From contig NC_059550.1 of NCBI RefSeq assembly GCF_905220415.1, positions 9,984,501 to 10,048,500 on the forward strand: a stretch of DNA of 64,000 bases, in the 5' to 3' direction. Every line of letters starts with the position of its first letter. Within the stretch, counting starts at the first letter, position 1. A program made the position numbers and the translations under genes. Origin of the DNA: Colias croceus. Its lineage: Eukaryota > Arthropoda > Insecta > Lepidoptera > Pieridae. Of the stretch, positions 21,163 through 31,730 are shown piece by piece. The notes below the pieces were generated by a model that was given only the letters and a program-made list of their open reading frames with translations, ran no database searches and was not told the DNA's origin.

Positions 21163-21890
21163 CTGGTGCGTTGTGCGCGGGCTGCAAGCAGCCCGCGAGC
21201 CCCTTTTGCCCCTGGGTTGAAGCAATAGGGCAGTCATTAGAAAATGTGTTAGAATTCCCAGTCCTTTTGTAATTTTCTGCTAACAGCGATTCCACAGTCA
21301 ATCGGAAGTGGTTATAAATTCCCAATTCAAATATTTTCTATTCTGGAATGCTGTCGACCTTCGAAGGTGCTTTGTGCGCGGGCTGCAAGCAGCCCGCGAG
21401 CCCCTTTTGCCCCTGGGTTGAAGCAATAGGGCAGTCATTTGAAAATAAATTCGAATTTTCTGTCCATTTGTTACATCTGCTAACAGCGATTCTACAGTCA
21501 GTCGGTAATGCTTATAAATTCCACATTCAAGTATTTTCCACTCCGGGAGGCTGTCCACCTTCGAGGGAGCGTAGTGCGCGGGCTGCAAGCAGCCCGCGAA
21601 GCATCCCAGGGCAGAAATCTTCAGTCATTTGAAAATGCATTAAAATTCCCCGTCAATTTGCTATTATCTGCAAATAGCGATTCCACAGTCAATCGGAAGT
21701 GCTTATAAATTTCAAATTCAAATATTTTCTATTCCGGGGGGCGGTTCACCTTCGAGGGTGCGTGGTGCGCGAGCTACAAGCAGCTCGCGGCTCATCCCAG
21801 GGCAGAAATCTTCAGACATTTGAAAATGCATTCGAATTTCCTTTCCATTTGTAACATCTGCTTATAGCGATTCTACAGTCAGTCGAAACT
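21163..21890. repeat. ~200-bp tandem units, each with the terminal-type hairpin
   Basis: Hairpins lie at 21176-21197, 21377-21398, 21577-21598 and 21768-21789, spaced 201, 200 and 191 bases, and a fifth at 22977-22998. The linker carries CAGCGATT(C/C)CACAGTCA-like and TTATAAATTCC words. Only the outermost copy is followed by CTAG on the minus strand. Confidence 0.9.
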
Positions 21891-22925
21891 GCTTATAAAT
21901 TACTTATTCAAATATTGTTAAATTTTTGAAACGTCTTATCGATAGCGGGCAGTGACTTTTCATAATAAACTCAAGAGTTAACCTAACACGCTCGTCGCTT
22001 CGCTCCTCGCTACCTATTTGAATATTTAGGCCAGCCGCTGCCGCGACTCGCTCGCTTCGCTCGCTTGGCTCGTGCGATAGGTAGTTCAAAAGTTAACCTA
22101 ACATGCTCGTCGCTTCGCTCCTTGCTACCTATTTGAATATTTAGGCCAGCCGCTGTCGTGACTCGCTCGCTTCGCTCGCATGGCTCGTGTGGTAGTTCAA
22201 AAGTTAACCTTACACGCTCGTCGCTTCGCTCCTCGCTACCTAAACTGCTTATAAATTACTTATTCAAATAATGGTAAAATTTTTGAAACGTCTTATCGAT
22301 AGCGGGCAGTGACTTTTCATAATAAACTGTTCAAGAGTTAACCTAACACGCTCGTCGCTTCGCTCCTCGCTACCTATTTGAATATTTAGGCCGGCCGCTG
22401 CCGCAACTCGCTCGCTTCGCTCGCTTGGCTCGTGCGGTAGGTAGTTCAAAAGGTAACCTAACACGCTCGTCGCTTCGCTCCTCGCTACCTATTTGAATAT
22501 TTAGGCCGGCCGCTGTCGTGACTCGCTCGCTTCGCTCGCATGGCTCGTGTGGTAGTTCAAAAGTTAACCTTACACGCTCGTCGCTTCGCTCCTCGCTACC
22601 TAAACTGCTTATAAATTACTTATTCAAATATTGGTAAAATTTTTTAAACGTCTTATCGATAGCGGGCAGTGACTTTTCATAATAAACTGTTCAAGAGTTA
22701 ACCTAACACGCTCGTCGCTTCGCTCCTCGCTACCTATTTGAATATTTAGGCCGGCCGTTGACGCGACTCGCTCGCTTCGCTCGCTTGGCTCGTGCGGTAA
22801 GTAGTTCAAAAGTTAACCTAACACGCTCGTCGCTTCGCTCCTCGCTACCTATTTGAATATTTACGCTGGCCGCTGCCGTGACTCGCTCGCTTCGCTCGCT
22901 TGGCTCGTGCGGTAGTTCAAAAGTT
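21886..22925. repeat. Higher-order array, ~360-bp period, ~115-bp subunits
   Basis: AAACTGCTTATAAATTACTT recurs at 21886, 22243 and 22603. Inside each period, ~115-bp subunits start GTTAACCTAACACGCTCGTC and contain GCTCGCTTCGCTCGC. The period includes part of the ~200-bp hairpin unit, so the array grew after another sequence had inserted there. Frames reading repeated SER/ERSDERV peptides are by-products of the GC-rich repeat. Confidence 0.85.
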
Positions 22926-23119
22926 AATAAATATTTTCTACTCCGGGAGGCTGTCAACCCTCGAAGTTGCGCGGTGCGCGGGCAGCAAGCAGCCCGCGGT
23001 GCCGTCTTTTGCCGATGCTATTCAATTACCCTTCCTACTATGGAAATTTCCATACAAAATTTTCGAAAAAAAAAATTTCGCTTTTTAGCAAAAATTTTTA
23101 TGTGCCTGGAAGCGGACCA

Positions 23120-24357
23120 AGTTTTTAAACATTTTTTACCTTGGTGACCCCAACCTAAGTGCCACCAGTTCAGAGAGCCGTTGAATTTCGTGATGTATGG
23201 AAAATGGAAACCGGGGGTCGGAGAGAAATTCTGAGTATGCAGTTTTGTAAATCAGAGCACAGAAGTCAATTTTCAGACCGATCGTGAAGAAACCGGCGCC
23301 ACCATCTTGCCTCAAAAAATTGGCCATTTTTGAAAAAAAAAATTGCGTCAAATTTGAAATTTCTCGATTGCCCTGGTAGCACCCCATCTTCCTGATCATT
23401 TTTTAGTTCCACACCCCCCACCTATCTCGCGCCGTTTTAGAGAGCCGTCGAATTTTGCGTTGTATGAAACTCGGAAACCAGCGATGGAAACTCGATTATG
23501 AGTATGCCAACTTAATATGCGACTCGATTAAAGCCCCTGTGCCAAGTTTCAGCGCGATCAGACCAGCGATGGCCGTTTTAGAATTTGTATGGCGGCGGCC
23601 ATTTTTTCCGCCATTTTGAATTTTTTTCACTATCTGTGGTAATTGCTCGAGGTCTACTACAAGTTTAGTTTGAGCACCCCTGATGCAGCTGCTACCGTTT
23701 GCGCGGGCCGTTGACCGTCTTCGCGAGATGTGGGAAAGTTCAAGATTTCGGATTTTTCTGGATATCCTGGGAGCTGGGCGAGTATGAATGCGTCATTGGT
23801 TTATTTCTCTATTGCACCAGATCGTCTAAATTTACGTTTTTATGTTTGCGCCAAAAATGGAAAAATTCCAAAATCTAGCATCCCACTATGGCTCCCTGGC
23901 AGCGTCCCAGGGTGGTGATCATTTTTAGTTCCGGGACCCCCCACCCAACTCGCACCGTTTCCGCGGGCCGTTGGATTTTACGTTGTATGAAAGTTGGAAA
24001 CTGGGGCCCGGAGCCACTCGAACGGGGCACCGATCGATTCGCCGGCTCGAACAGAGCACGTGTGCCAAATTTGAGACGTAAGGATTCATAAACGGCGATT
24101 TTGGCAAAGTACGGCGGCCATCTTGTTTTCGCGAAAATCCCCATTTTTCCACCTCCCCTGGTAATCGCCACCAGTTCTGAGCATTTTTTGTTCAGACACC
24201 CCCCCTCCAGGTATCACCGTTTTTGCGCACCTCCAGGGGTCCACTTGGTTTTCGAAGATGATCGAGATCGCTATATTTTTCCGGTGGTCACTGGGAGCAC
24301 CTCTACACGATCACGTCAAAATCCCCTCAACTTTCCCCGTAGTTTCCGAGAAACCCG
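23120..24357. repeat. Degenerate ~262-bp tandem array, about 5 units
   Basis: Related starts lie at about 23122, 23391, 23655, 23916 and 24178, spaced roughly 260-266 bases. Each has an ATTTTTTAGTTC-like word, a run of C (CACCCCCCAC), a CCGTTT...GGGCCGTTG-like block and, later, GGCGGCCAT(C/T)TT. It is diverged enough to be old. No transcript or protein is implied. Confidence 0.75.
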
Positions 24358-24435
24358 ATGTCAGTCAGTCAGTGAGTGAGTGGTAGTGTAGCTTTATATA
24401 TATATGATGATAATATTGAAAGTTTTATATTAATC

Positions 24436-24594
24436 AGCGGTTCTTGCCGGTTCTTCTCCATAGATACTGCTTTCCGAATCGGTGGTAAATGTTAAAAATA
24501 TGTATTGGCCTTTTCAAAAGTGCTTCTCGAAGAAGTCTAATAACTAATTGAATAAATAAATGTGTGAGTTTGAGTTTGAGTTTGAGCGTTTACA
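24436..24594 (+). mobile_element. 3' end fragment of the CR1-group LINE
   Basis: It matches 9110-9243 closely: CTTCTCCATAGATACTGC, CTTTCCGAATCGGTGG, TGCTTCTCGAAGAAGTC, AATAAATAAATG and TTTGAG repeats. Extra bases (AATAACTAATTG) show it is a sister insertion and not a duplication. Confidence 0.85.
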
Positions 24595-25141
24595 ACGTAA
24601 ATTCAATATCATATTATCTACACACAAACACAAACAATTTTTTACGAATGCCTTAAACCATATTTGTTATCACTGCTAATAAGAAAATTCATGCTTGTGT
24701 TAGGAAATAATATTGTAATACTGTGCTTGTGTCGTAAAGTTGTACAAATTTATTAATTCTTATAAAGCAAATTTGTCTAATGTAGGTACCTATAAATTTT
24801 CTTCTCGACACTTCAGTCGTTACGTCGAATTGTGACCCCATAAAGCATATCTCTTAAACTCATTTGCTCTTTAAAACGCAATATAAAATGTTTATGATGC
24901 ACACAACATCCGAAACAATCCGACATCTGTAATTAACTAACTTCGTCTAATGAGCGACGCGAGCTTTTAGGAGTTATGTTCTGTCTTAACATTCTGCATG
25001 CTACCGTCAGCAGAGAAATAATATTTATTTATAGTATCAGTTATGTATGAAAGATAATTAAATTGCATAACTCTTAAAAATTATGTATTATAGGATACAT
25101 TGCTTTGATACTGCAAGTGCGAAATAATAGTTTATATCTAA
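24595..25141. other. No gene identified
   Basis: AT-rich unassigned DNA. Confidence 0.4.
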
Positions 25142-25533
25142 CTAGCTTACCGCCCGCGGTTTCGACCGCTTTGCCTAAAACCTAATAAATTATATACAAA
25201 AATCTTCCTCTTGAATCACTCTATCTATTAAAAAAAATTGGTTGTCTGTAAAGTCGGTTTACTGACGATAATTGAACGTGACAACGTCCGATTGTGCTTC
25301 TTTGTCGCTCGTTCCGCGCTCTCGCTCGCACTTCAAGCCTTTAAATGGAACGCCTCAGATGAGTCAGAGCGAGGTAACGCCGCATGAGTCATGTTTTTTC
25401 GTGCGTGCAGCAGGCTTTATCGAATTATAAGACGTTGTCACGTCAAAAACCGCATCAAAATCCGTGGGGTAGTTTTAAAGATTTAAGCATACAAAGGGAC
25501 AGAGAAAGTTACTTTGTTTTATACTATGTAGTG
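25142..25533 (-). mobile_element. Helitron family E with an insertion
   Basis: It begins (plus strand) CTAGCTTACCGCCCGCGG, the reverse complement of the E 3' end. It continues with CTTCCTCTTGAATCACTC and resumes ACCGCATCAAAATCCG after about 209 foreign bases (25238-25446). The 5' end is near ACTATGTAGTGATAATAT. Confidence 0.8.
25238..25446. mobile_element. Unidentified insertion with 13-bp inverted repeats
   Basis: It is bounded by comparison with the uninterrupted copy at 10561-10741. ACGTGACAACGTC (25276-25288) and GACGTTGTCACGT (25431-25443) are exact inverted copies. The core is GC-richer (CGCTCGTTCCGCGCTCTCGC). It is non-coding. A MITE or the end of a larger element is possible. Confidence 0.55.
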
Positions 25534-25564
25534 ATAATATATGATAAGGACAAGATATAAAAAA

Positions 25565-25735
25565 ACGACGTGTGGCACTCGGGGACTGCCGCGGTAAAGC
25601 TATTGCATGCTATGCCTTCAAGCCATTCCTCCGCCCGTCGGAGTGGGGAGCGTGAGGTTTTTTCGTTACGGAATTTCTCGATTCGGTCCCCGCGCTCAAG
25701 GCCCGCGATAGAAGCTATGCAATAGCTTAAAAATC
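25565..25735. repeat. GC-rich segment with inverted AAGCTATTGCAT ends
   Basis: AAGCTATTGCAT near 25598 and ATGCAATAGCTT near 25718 are inverted copies around a GC-rich core with CGGGGACTGCCGCGG and CCGCCCGTCGGAGTGG. It stands out from its AT-rich flanks. It is probably part of a repeat; no coding frame is seen. Confidence 0.45.
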
Positions 25736-26438
25736 ATAAAAGTTAAGAACAAAAAGGTGCTGCAATTATGAAAAGGCACCTAATTATAGTGGTACATAGG
25801 AAGTTCATTGGTCGCGAAATCTGCTATTTGTTTCATACTTAATTTTAGTAGGTAACGCATGAAATCATAGCAATAGTCACAGTAGTAAAAATGAACTCAA
25901 TATGAACATATACAATACAATTAGAACAGTATAATATATCATATATCTATCGCTTTATAGCTTTGGTAGCGATCACTACCAAATTTCCAAATTTCAACCA
26001 TTAATAAAATACAATATAAAAGATATGAACAATCTACAAGATAATACAGTTTAACACATAACACAAAGTCCTTTTCCTGAATATCAACATTTCTAGAATC
26101 AATGCAGTCGTGACGATAAGGAACCGCTACTTTTTAAAAGGACTTCCTAAAAGACCCTAGTCCCTTAAGACAGGGAACTTAACAGGTTTAAAATGTAGCA
26201 AACGATCCAACCCCATTACGGGGTTTCAGACTTTATGTATGTTATAAAGTTTTATTATTCACGAATAAAGTGGAGCATTCTTGTTATCTTGTATGGATAG
26301 CAAAATTGAATTATTTATGTTTATCAAAAGATGCACGGTTATTGTTTACCTATCTAGACGTGATCACAACACAAGTAATTCTTTCTTTAGATATATTTAA
26401 TTTACAATTAAACATACATACATACCTATATTAAATCA
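25736..26438. other. No gene identified
   Basis: AT-rich unassigned DNA. Confidence 0.4.
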
Positions 26439-26664
26439 CTAGCTTTCCGCCCGCGGCTTCGCCCGCGTTTTCAAAGAAAAACCCGCATAGTTCCCGTTCC
26501 CGTGGGATTTCTGGGATGAAACCTATCCTATGTGTTAATCCAAGTTACCCTCTATATGTGTGCTAAATTTCATTCAAATCCATTCAGTAGTTTATACGTG
26601 AAAGAGTAACAAACATCCATACATCCATACTTACAAACTTTCGCCTTTATAGTATAATGTTAGA
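26439..26664 (-). mobile_element. Helitron family C
   Basis: The plus strand begins CTAGCTTTCCGCCCGCGGC (reverse complement of the 3' end) and carries CCCGTTCCCGTGGGATTTC, AAGTTACCCTCTATATG and ACAAACTTTCGCC near the 5' end. A (GATGTTA)n microsatellite at about 26660-26715 abuts the 5' terminus. Confidence 0.85.
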
Positions 26665-26715
26665 TGTTAGATAGATGTTAGTAGATGTTAGATGTTAGAA
26701 TGTTAAATGTTAGAT

Positions 26716-27291
26716 AATTAGAGCAATGGTGGGGAATATCAATTAATACCAAAATCACATAAATAGTTATGATGCGAAAGTACTTCTCAATATTATTTAA
26801 ATTATTGTGTTACAATTATAAGTGTAGGTACAAAGTTTGAACTTTACAAGCTAAAATGATAATGATAATGACAATATTTACCCCCTTGTAACAGACTGTT
26901 TTTTTTCCGCCATGTAAGCTTTAACGCACTGTTTTTTTTTGCATTTATACGAGTCCATGTAACTTTTATTTTCTATCTGTAAAGGTGTATAATAAAGCAT
27001 TTTCATATTTATATATATTTGTCTATTAATTTTCCTTAATATGTAATCTATCGTGAGAGCCAAATGGTAAATGTCATGAATTTATTCTTCATCATCCAGA
27101 TGAAGAATTCCATTATCTGTCAAATAATATCTTCGGGTCTCAAGACTGGTAATTAATAATAATATGTTTTCTTTAGAAAATAAAAATAAAATAATTTTAC
27201 ATATTGTATCATTCTTTCACAGTTTTCCTTCGTTTCTAAAAAAACACACATCAAGTCATAGAGATAATATGTACCATCAAGTCAACCTTTT
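26716..27291. other. No gene identified
   Basis: AT-rich DNA; nothing recognised. Confidence 0.4.
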
Positions 27292-27415
27292 CAAGTGAAA
27301 CTTCTGCCTTCAATGATACTAAAATCGTTGTCTTACTCCATGACGTGACGGTATTTCCATGACCTTGAAATTTTACTCTCAATGCGCCTAAAGAAGTTTC
27401 ACTTCAAAAACTTAT
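27292..27415 (-). repeat. Dispersed repeat 'GCGTCATGG', minus copy
   Basis: The reverse complement contains GGTCATGGAAATACCGTCAC then GTCATGGAGTAAGAC and TTAGGCGCATTGAGAG. It matches the plus copies at 32630-32765 and 34598-34712. It is non-coding, with no visible termini and an unknown class. Confidence 0.6.
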
Positions 27416-27656
27416 CTTCCAAATGAAAACGAGCATAAATAATTTTTATTACACAAACTCGTGGCTAGCGTAAAGAAATAAATAATTTAAATATCCGAAT
27501 CACAAAGGTCTCGCTCCGTTTGAGCATCACGGATCAACTTTGAGGAATCTGCCAAATTAAAAATACAATTAAACTTTGTTAATCACGGTTCCGACGATTT
27601 CTTTGCCCGTTCGTGCTTGCGGAAGATACGAGAATGTGTTCTGTTTTTAATCGTAA

Positions 27657-27878
27657 CGGTGCATTTGCATCAAACGAGCGAATGCTCATTCTAACCCCAC
27701 TATGTCAAATTATTTAAGTGTAAACAGGCGTATAGCATTCTTTCGTTTTTCTTAGTGCGTTCAAAAAGATTCTATGCAATGTTCTAATACTAAACAACAC
27801 TGAATACGAGTTTTTGTTTACACTAAAAGATCACGAAATAAGCACTCTATAAGTTCATATTTTGATCTAAATGCACCG
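27657..27878 (-). mobile_element. PIF/Harbinger-like MITE, copy 2
   Basis: TIRs CGGTGCATTTGCATC / ATCTAAATGCACCG are flanked by TAA on both sides (27654-27656, 27879-27881). The interior is the reverse complement of the copy at 38922-39152. It is 222 bp and non-coding. Confidence 0.85.
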
Positions 27879-27881
27879 TAA

Positions 27882-30231
27882 CGTGTGTCAAAATATATGA
27901 AAATTGAATGAAAAAGGGATACGTAATTAGGAAGGAGAGGAAGTCTATTAATTTGTTTCATATAACAATATTTATTACTATAATTTATTAAGTTTTTCAA
28001 GAAAACTATGTGTTCATTTCGATAAAGGAAACACGTACCTAGGTAGTCGTTCCTTTTGTATAAAAATAACTACTACTAACTATTCACACTCGTTATTATT
28101 ATTAACCTACAGTATGTATTCCATAAAACAATGTTTTATCCAAGCCACATTAGAAAAATTAATAAGCTAATCGCACCCGTTTCAAATACATTCCCGTATG
28201 TTTTCACCGCGGATCTGTTGGCTGCCCACTCAAAGCGATTTTATTTACTCTTCGAATTTTAGTCCGTTCCACCAAATTATTATTGGATGAATTATCTAAA
28301 GATTTCTGTTAATCTCCCAAATATATTGTATATCATGAAATTATATAGAGGCCGTTTGTTTTTTTTTTTAGAAATAAAAATTACGGAAAACTTTGTGTAA
28401 TAGAAAAGTAAAAAGGAAGTTATAGAAAAGTAAAATACTTATATACTTACCTATTTTTTTAAATTAAATGACACATCAAATTATGCAAAGTAAATTAAGT
28501 AAAGAGAGATTTAATTTATATTTTTTGGTTTTTATGGCATTCAAATGCTTTATAAAGAATAAATTTATAAAGAATAGAAAAAAGAGAGATTTAATTAAAT
28601 GAATACATACCTGCTTTAAATTTATTTTACAATATAATAATATGAAGTACCTATTCCATTTTCTGCATATTGATATTTCTGTAGCCTCTTTTTACGCGCG
28701 AGAAATACCCCAAAACAAAACTCTGTCGTACTAATAATGGTTCAAAAGACACATTAACTGAAAACAAACGATACATCATCATTCAATACAAAACCACTGC
28801 AGACCATTAATATCACATTTCCTCACGAAAGACAAAGGACAATATATTCCAATAGCAAATATTTCGTCCCAGAAATTTCCTTTAATATCCATGTATCATT
28901 TTGTAATTATGTCGCGAATTATTTTCAAAGGAAAGATAGGAATCGGCGTAAAAGGGCCCGAATAAGGGTACAGTATAATTTGTTTAGGAGTTCATAGCCC
29001 TTATGAGTTATATGCATTTGTATTTGAGTGTTTTTCTTTGACGTGATTATCTTTCTGTGAAGTTGATGAGATTTTAAGCTTTCTATGGATTATGACTTAC
29101 TAATAGATACAGAAACCAATTAGCGATTTATTAAAATGAAAGTACTTATTAAATACATTGTTTGCTTTCTGTGCCAACTAAAATGTTTATGTAACTATAT
29201 TATATTTTTACAAAAATATATACCAGAAAACCTAGTTCTACGGAATACGGTATACCGTATAATACTCAACAATAATCATTCATTCCATGAATTCAAAATG
29301 ATATAATTTAATGATAAAAATAAAACATTTCGATCCTATTACTTACGAACATACATTTTTCGCAACTTCTATCGAAGTTGGGAAGTGATTAGACGCCAAG
29401 TTTCGGCAACTCTAACTTGCTAACCTGGGGTCAGTGTCCGAACTTCGAACAGTTACAACTCTTTTATTTTTGCTTAGGATTTCTATGAACGAACTGTAGT
29501 AACGCTAGTTTAATTATATAAATAAAAAATGGGGTTAATTTTGAGATTAGATCATGCTGTGGTGGGGAAAATGCCTAAAAATCTACCGCATGTGCACATA
29601 CAATTTCATGAGAATCGGTTGAGCCGTTTTGGAGATGTTTTACTAGAACAGTAAATACAAGTGCACTTGTTTATAAATAGACGCATAATACTGAGATCTC
29701 TTTATAGGAGTACGAAGTATACGCGGTATGTCATAATTAATTAATAAATACAACACGTCATATTATTTACTGTTTAAACATGCAACTACCTAAGCATGCA
29801 ACATATATTACTTCTGATAATTTGTCAAAATAAATTACTTTCCAAACGACAGTGTGTCCACAGCCTAACAATATATCTTTCTTTGTTTCGAACATTACGA
29901 ATCTTTGAAAGGAAGTACAATAAATTTGTATTTAAGCCCCTTACGCCCCTAAGTGAGTTATACAATATACAATGCTGGGTTAAATTGTATAAAAGGTATC
30001 ATTGTTTAAATTTGTATGTATTGTAATTATGGAAGGGTAGAAACGAAATTTACATGAGGATTTTAATATAATCTTCATGTAATTAATTCGTTTGAATAAT
30101 GGGAGAATCATAGAAAACACACTTAGCTCAAAAAATAATTTTACTAAAGAGATAGAACACATAAATTAGGGAGAAAGAGAAAATTATATGGGTCTACAAA
30201 ATCGTATTCATCTTAACTATTACATTAATAG
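27882..30231. other. Long stretch without a gene
   Basis: It is AT-rich, with no open frame of interest. About 29530-29655 has an old element signature (TTTCATGAGAATCGGTTGAG, GCCGTTTTGGAGATGTTT) of the kind found at the 5' side of lepidopteran Helitron-like repeats, without termini. The rest is unassigned. Confidence 0.4.
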
Positions 30232-30543
30232 AGCAGTGGTGGCTCAGTGGTGAGACCTCGGACTTCGAATCGATAAGTCCGGGGTTCGAGACCAGGCGAG
30301 CGCGCAGGAATTAAATTGATTTTTCAATTTATCTGCGCATGTTGTAACATCACCACTGCTCGAACGGTGAAGGAAAACATCGTGAGGAAACCGACATGTC
30401 GAAGAATTAAAAAGTTCGACGACATGTGTCATCCGCCAACACGCACTTGGCCAGCGCGGTGGATTATGGCCTGTACCCTCATAGGAGGCCCGTGTCCCAG
30501 CAGTGGGAACGTATATGGGCTGATGATGATGATGATGATGATG
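30232..30543 (+). mobile_element. tRNA-derived SINE with (GAT)n tail, copy 2
   Basis: The A box GGCTCAGTGGTGAG and B box GGGTTCGAGACC lie within the first 70 bases. The tail region GGAGGCCCGTGTCCCAGCAG, GGGAACGTATATGGGCTG and (ATG)n closes the element. Its better B box suggests it is the younger of the two copies. The tail pairs it with an RTE LINE. Confidence 0.88.
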
Positions 30544-31225
30544 ATTACATTAATTACACTAATTTCAAATTAATTTTATATTTATCCATAAAATATACAA
30601 AATTACACACTTTAAATTACTAGTCTATAATTTTGCGACCTTATTGTAACATTTATAAAAAATATCATAAGCTGTTCGTCAGTAAAATCTCCACAATTCT
30701 TTACACGTAATTCCGCACAATATTCGATTCAGAGATTTTATATAAAGTACGTAATTTGGAACATTTTACAGCAAGCGACGCGTGCCACTGTAATAATTTG
30801 TCAGCTTGCAATCCACGCTTGACGAGATGTGTACTCACTGTGTTGAAGATATCATACTTTTAGTATATAAATGTACCAAATTCAAGTGAAATTCAAATAA
30901 TTTTTTAATGATTATCGAAAGTTAATGTTATAAACACATAAAAAAATGCAATGCAAATATTCATGTTATATTAACGATAAATTGTTGATTTTGTCAGATA
31001 AACAAAGATACATAAAACACAGAAATAAACAAAAGCACAGCCACAGACACAGAAAGTAAGAGCACAGAGGAATAAACATAAAAAGACACAGATAAAACAA
31101 ACAGACTCGCAACGTAGACGCTGAAATAAAAGACGTAGCAGGAACAGAAGCACAGTAATTTATGAGAAAACAAAATACACATTTTAAATGAAACAAACTA
31201 ATATAACGTCAGATAATATTAAGGA
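30544..31225. other. No gene; CACAG-rich patch at 31000-31155
   Basis: The patch AAACACAGAAATAAAC...CACAGACACAG gives long minus-strand frames of repeated Phe/Leu/Cys that are compositional. Nothing else is recognised. Confidence 0.45.
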
Positions 31226-31554
31226 CTAGCTTCCGCCCGCGACTCCGTCCGCGCGGATGTCGGTCTTCGCGTGGATGGTTTATTTATCCATTTTGAGTAC
31301 CTCTGACAATAACATCTTATAAATATCTATTGGACCCAATTCCCAAATACGGCTAGGCCTATAATAATACGCAAAGTGTGTTCGCGGTTCTACGGAACAA
31401 CGTCTATGGATAAAACTGAAAAATTAAGATTATATTTTTTCTACGTATTTTTCCAGGATAAAAAGTATCCTATTTTACGCCCAGGATAATAAGGTATAAT
31501 TATACCAAGTTTCATCGAAATCGAACCGCTAGTTTTCACGTGATGCCTTCACAT

Positions 31555-31611
<57 letters not shown>

Positions 31612-31730
31612 AATTTTTTTAATCACATATTTGGGTTTGGTATCGATCCAGTAACACCCCCTGCTATTTATTTTTTCAATATTTTCAATGTACAGAATTG
31701 ACCCTTCTACAGATTTATTATATGTATAGA
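31226..31730 (-). mobile_element. Helitron family D
   Basis: Minus strand: TCTATACATATAATAAATC to GTCGCGGGCGGAAGCTAG, with A before and T after. It is a 505-bp sister of 54212-54689. Words include CCCCTGCTATTTATTTTTTC and CGAACCGCTAGTTTTCACG. It is non-coding apart from the embedded microsatellite. Confidence 0.88.
31556..31610. repeat. (CAGA)n microsatellite inside Helitron D
   Basis: About 13 uninterrupted CAGA units lie at the same internal position as the (GTCT)n run of the sister copy (54327-54362), which has about 9. Confidence 0.9.

Larger units (their letters stand above)
21159..24407 (-). mobile_element. 3.25-kb tandem-repeat Helitron (non-autonomous)
   Basis: On the minus strand the element starts TCATATATATATAAAGC, preceded by A. 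It ends with a perfect CGCGGGCTG/CAGCCCGCG hairpin, 13 bases, and CTAG followed by T. These are the Helitron hallmarks (5'-TC, hairpin, CTRR, A|T target). The body is almost wholly tandem repeats: a ~200-bp unit carrying the hairpin (21163-21900, again at 22928-22998), a ~360-bp higher-order array (21886-22925) and a ~262-bp degenerate array (23120-24357). There is no Rep/helicase coding. A second possible start is two bases further out (TCATCATATA). Confidence 0.75.

Noticed and set aside
21904..22957. Repeated SER/ERSDERV-rich frames
   Set aside because: They are translations of the GC-rich tandem repeat and change with unit number.
21170..23000. CRISPR-like array (palindromic repeats at regular spacing)
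   Set aside because: The ~200-bp units have similar, not unique, spacers; no cas genes; the genome is eukaryotic. A Helitron repeat explains it.
30232..30310. Functional tRNA gene
   Set aside because: The A and B boxes belong to a SINE; the acceptor stem does not close and a SINE body and tail follow.
30966..31196. Cysteine/phenylalanine-rich minus frames
   Set aside because: They derive from a CACAG/AAACA low-complexity patch.
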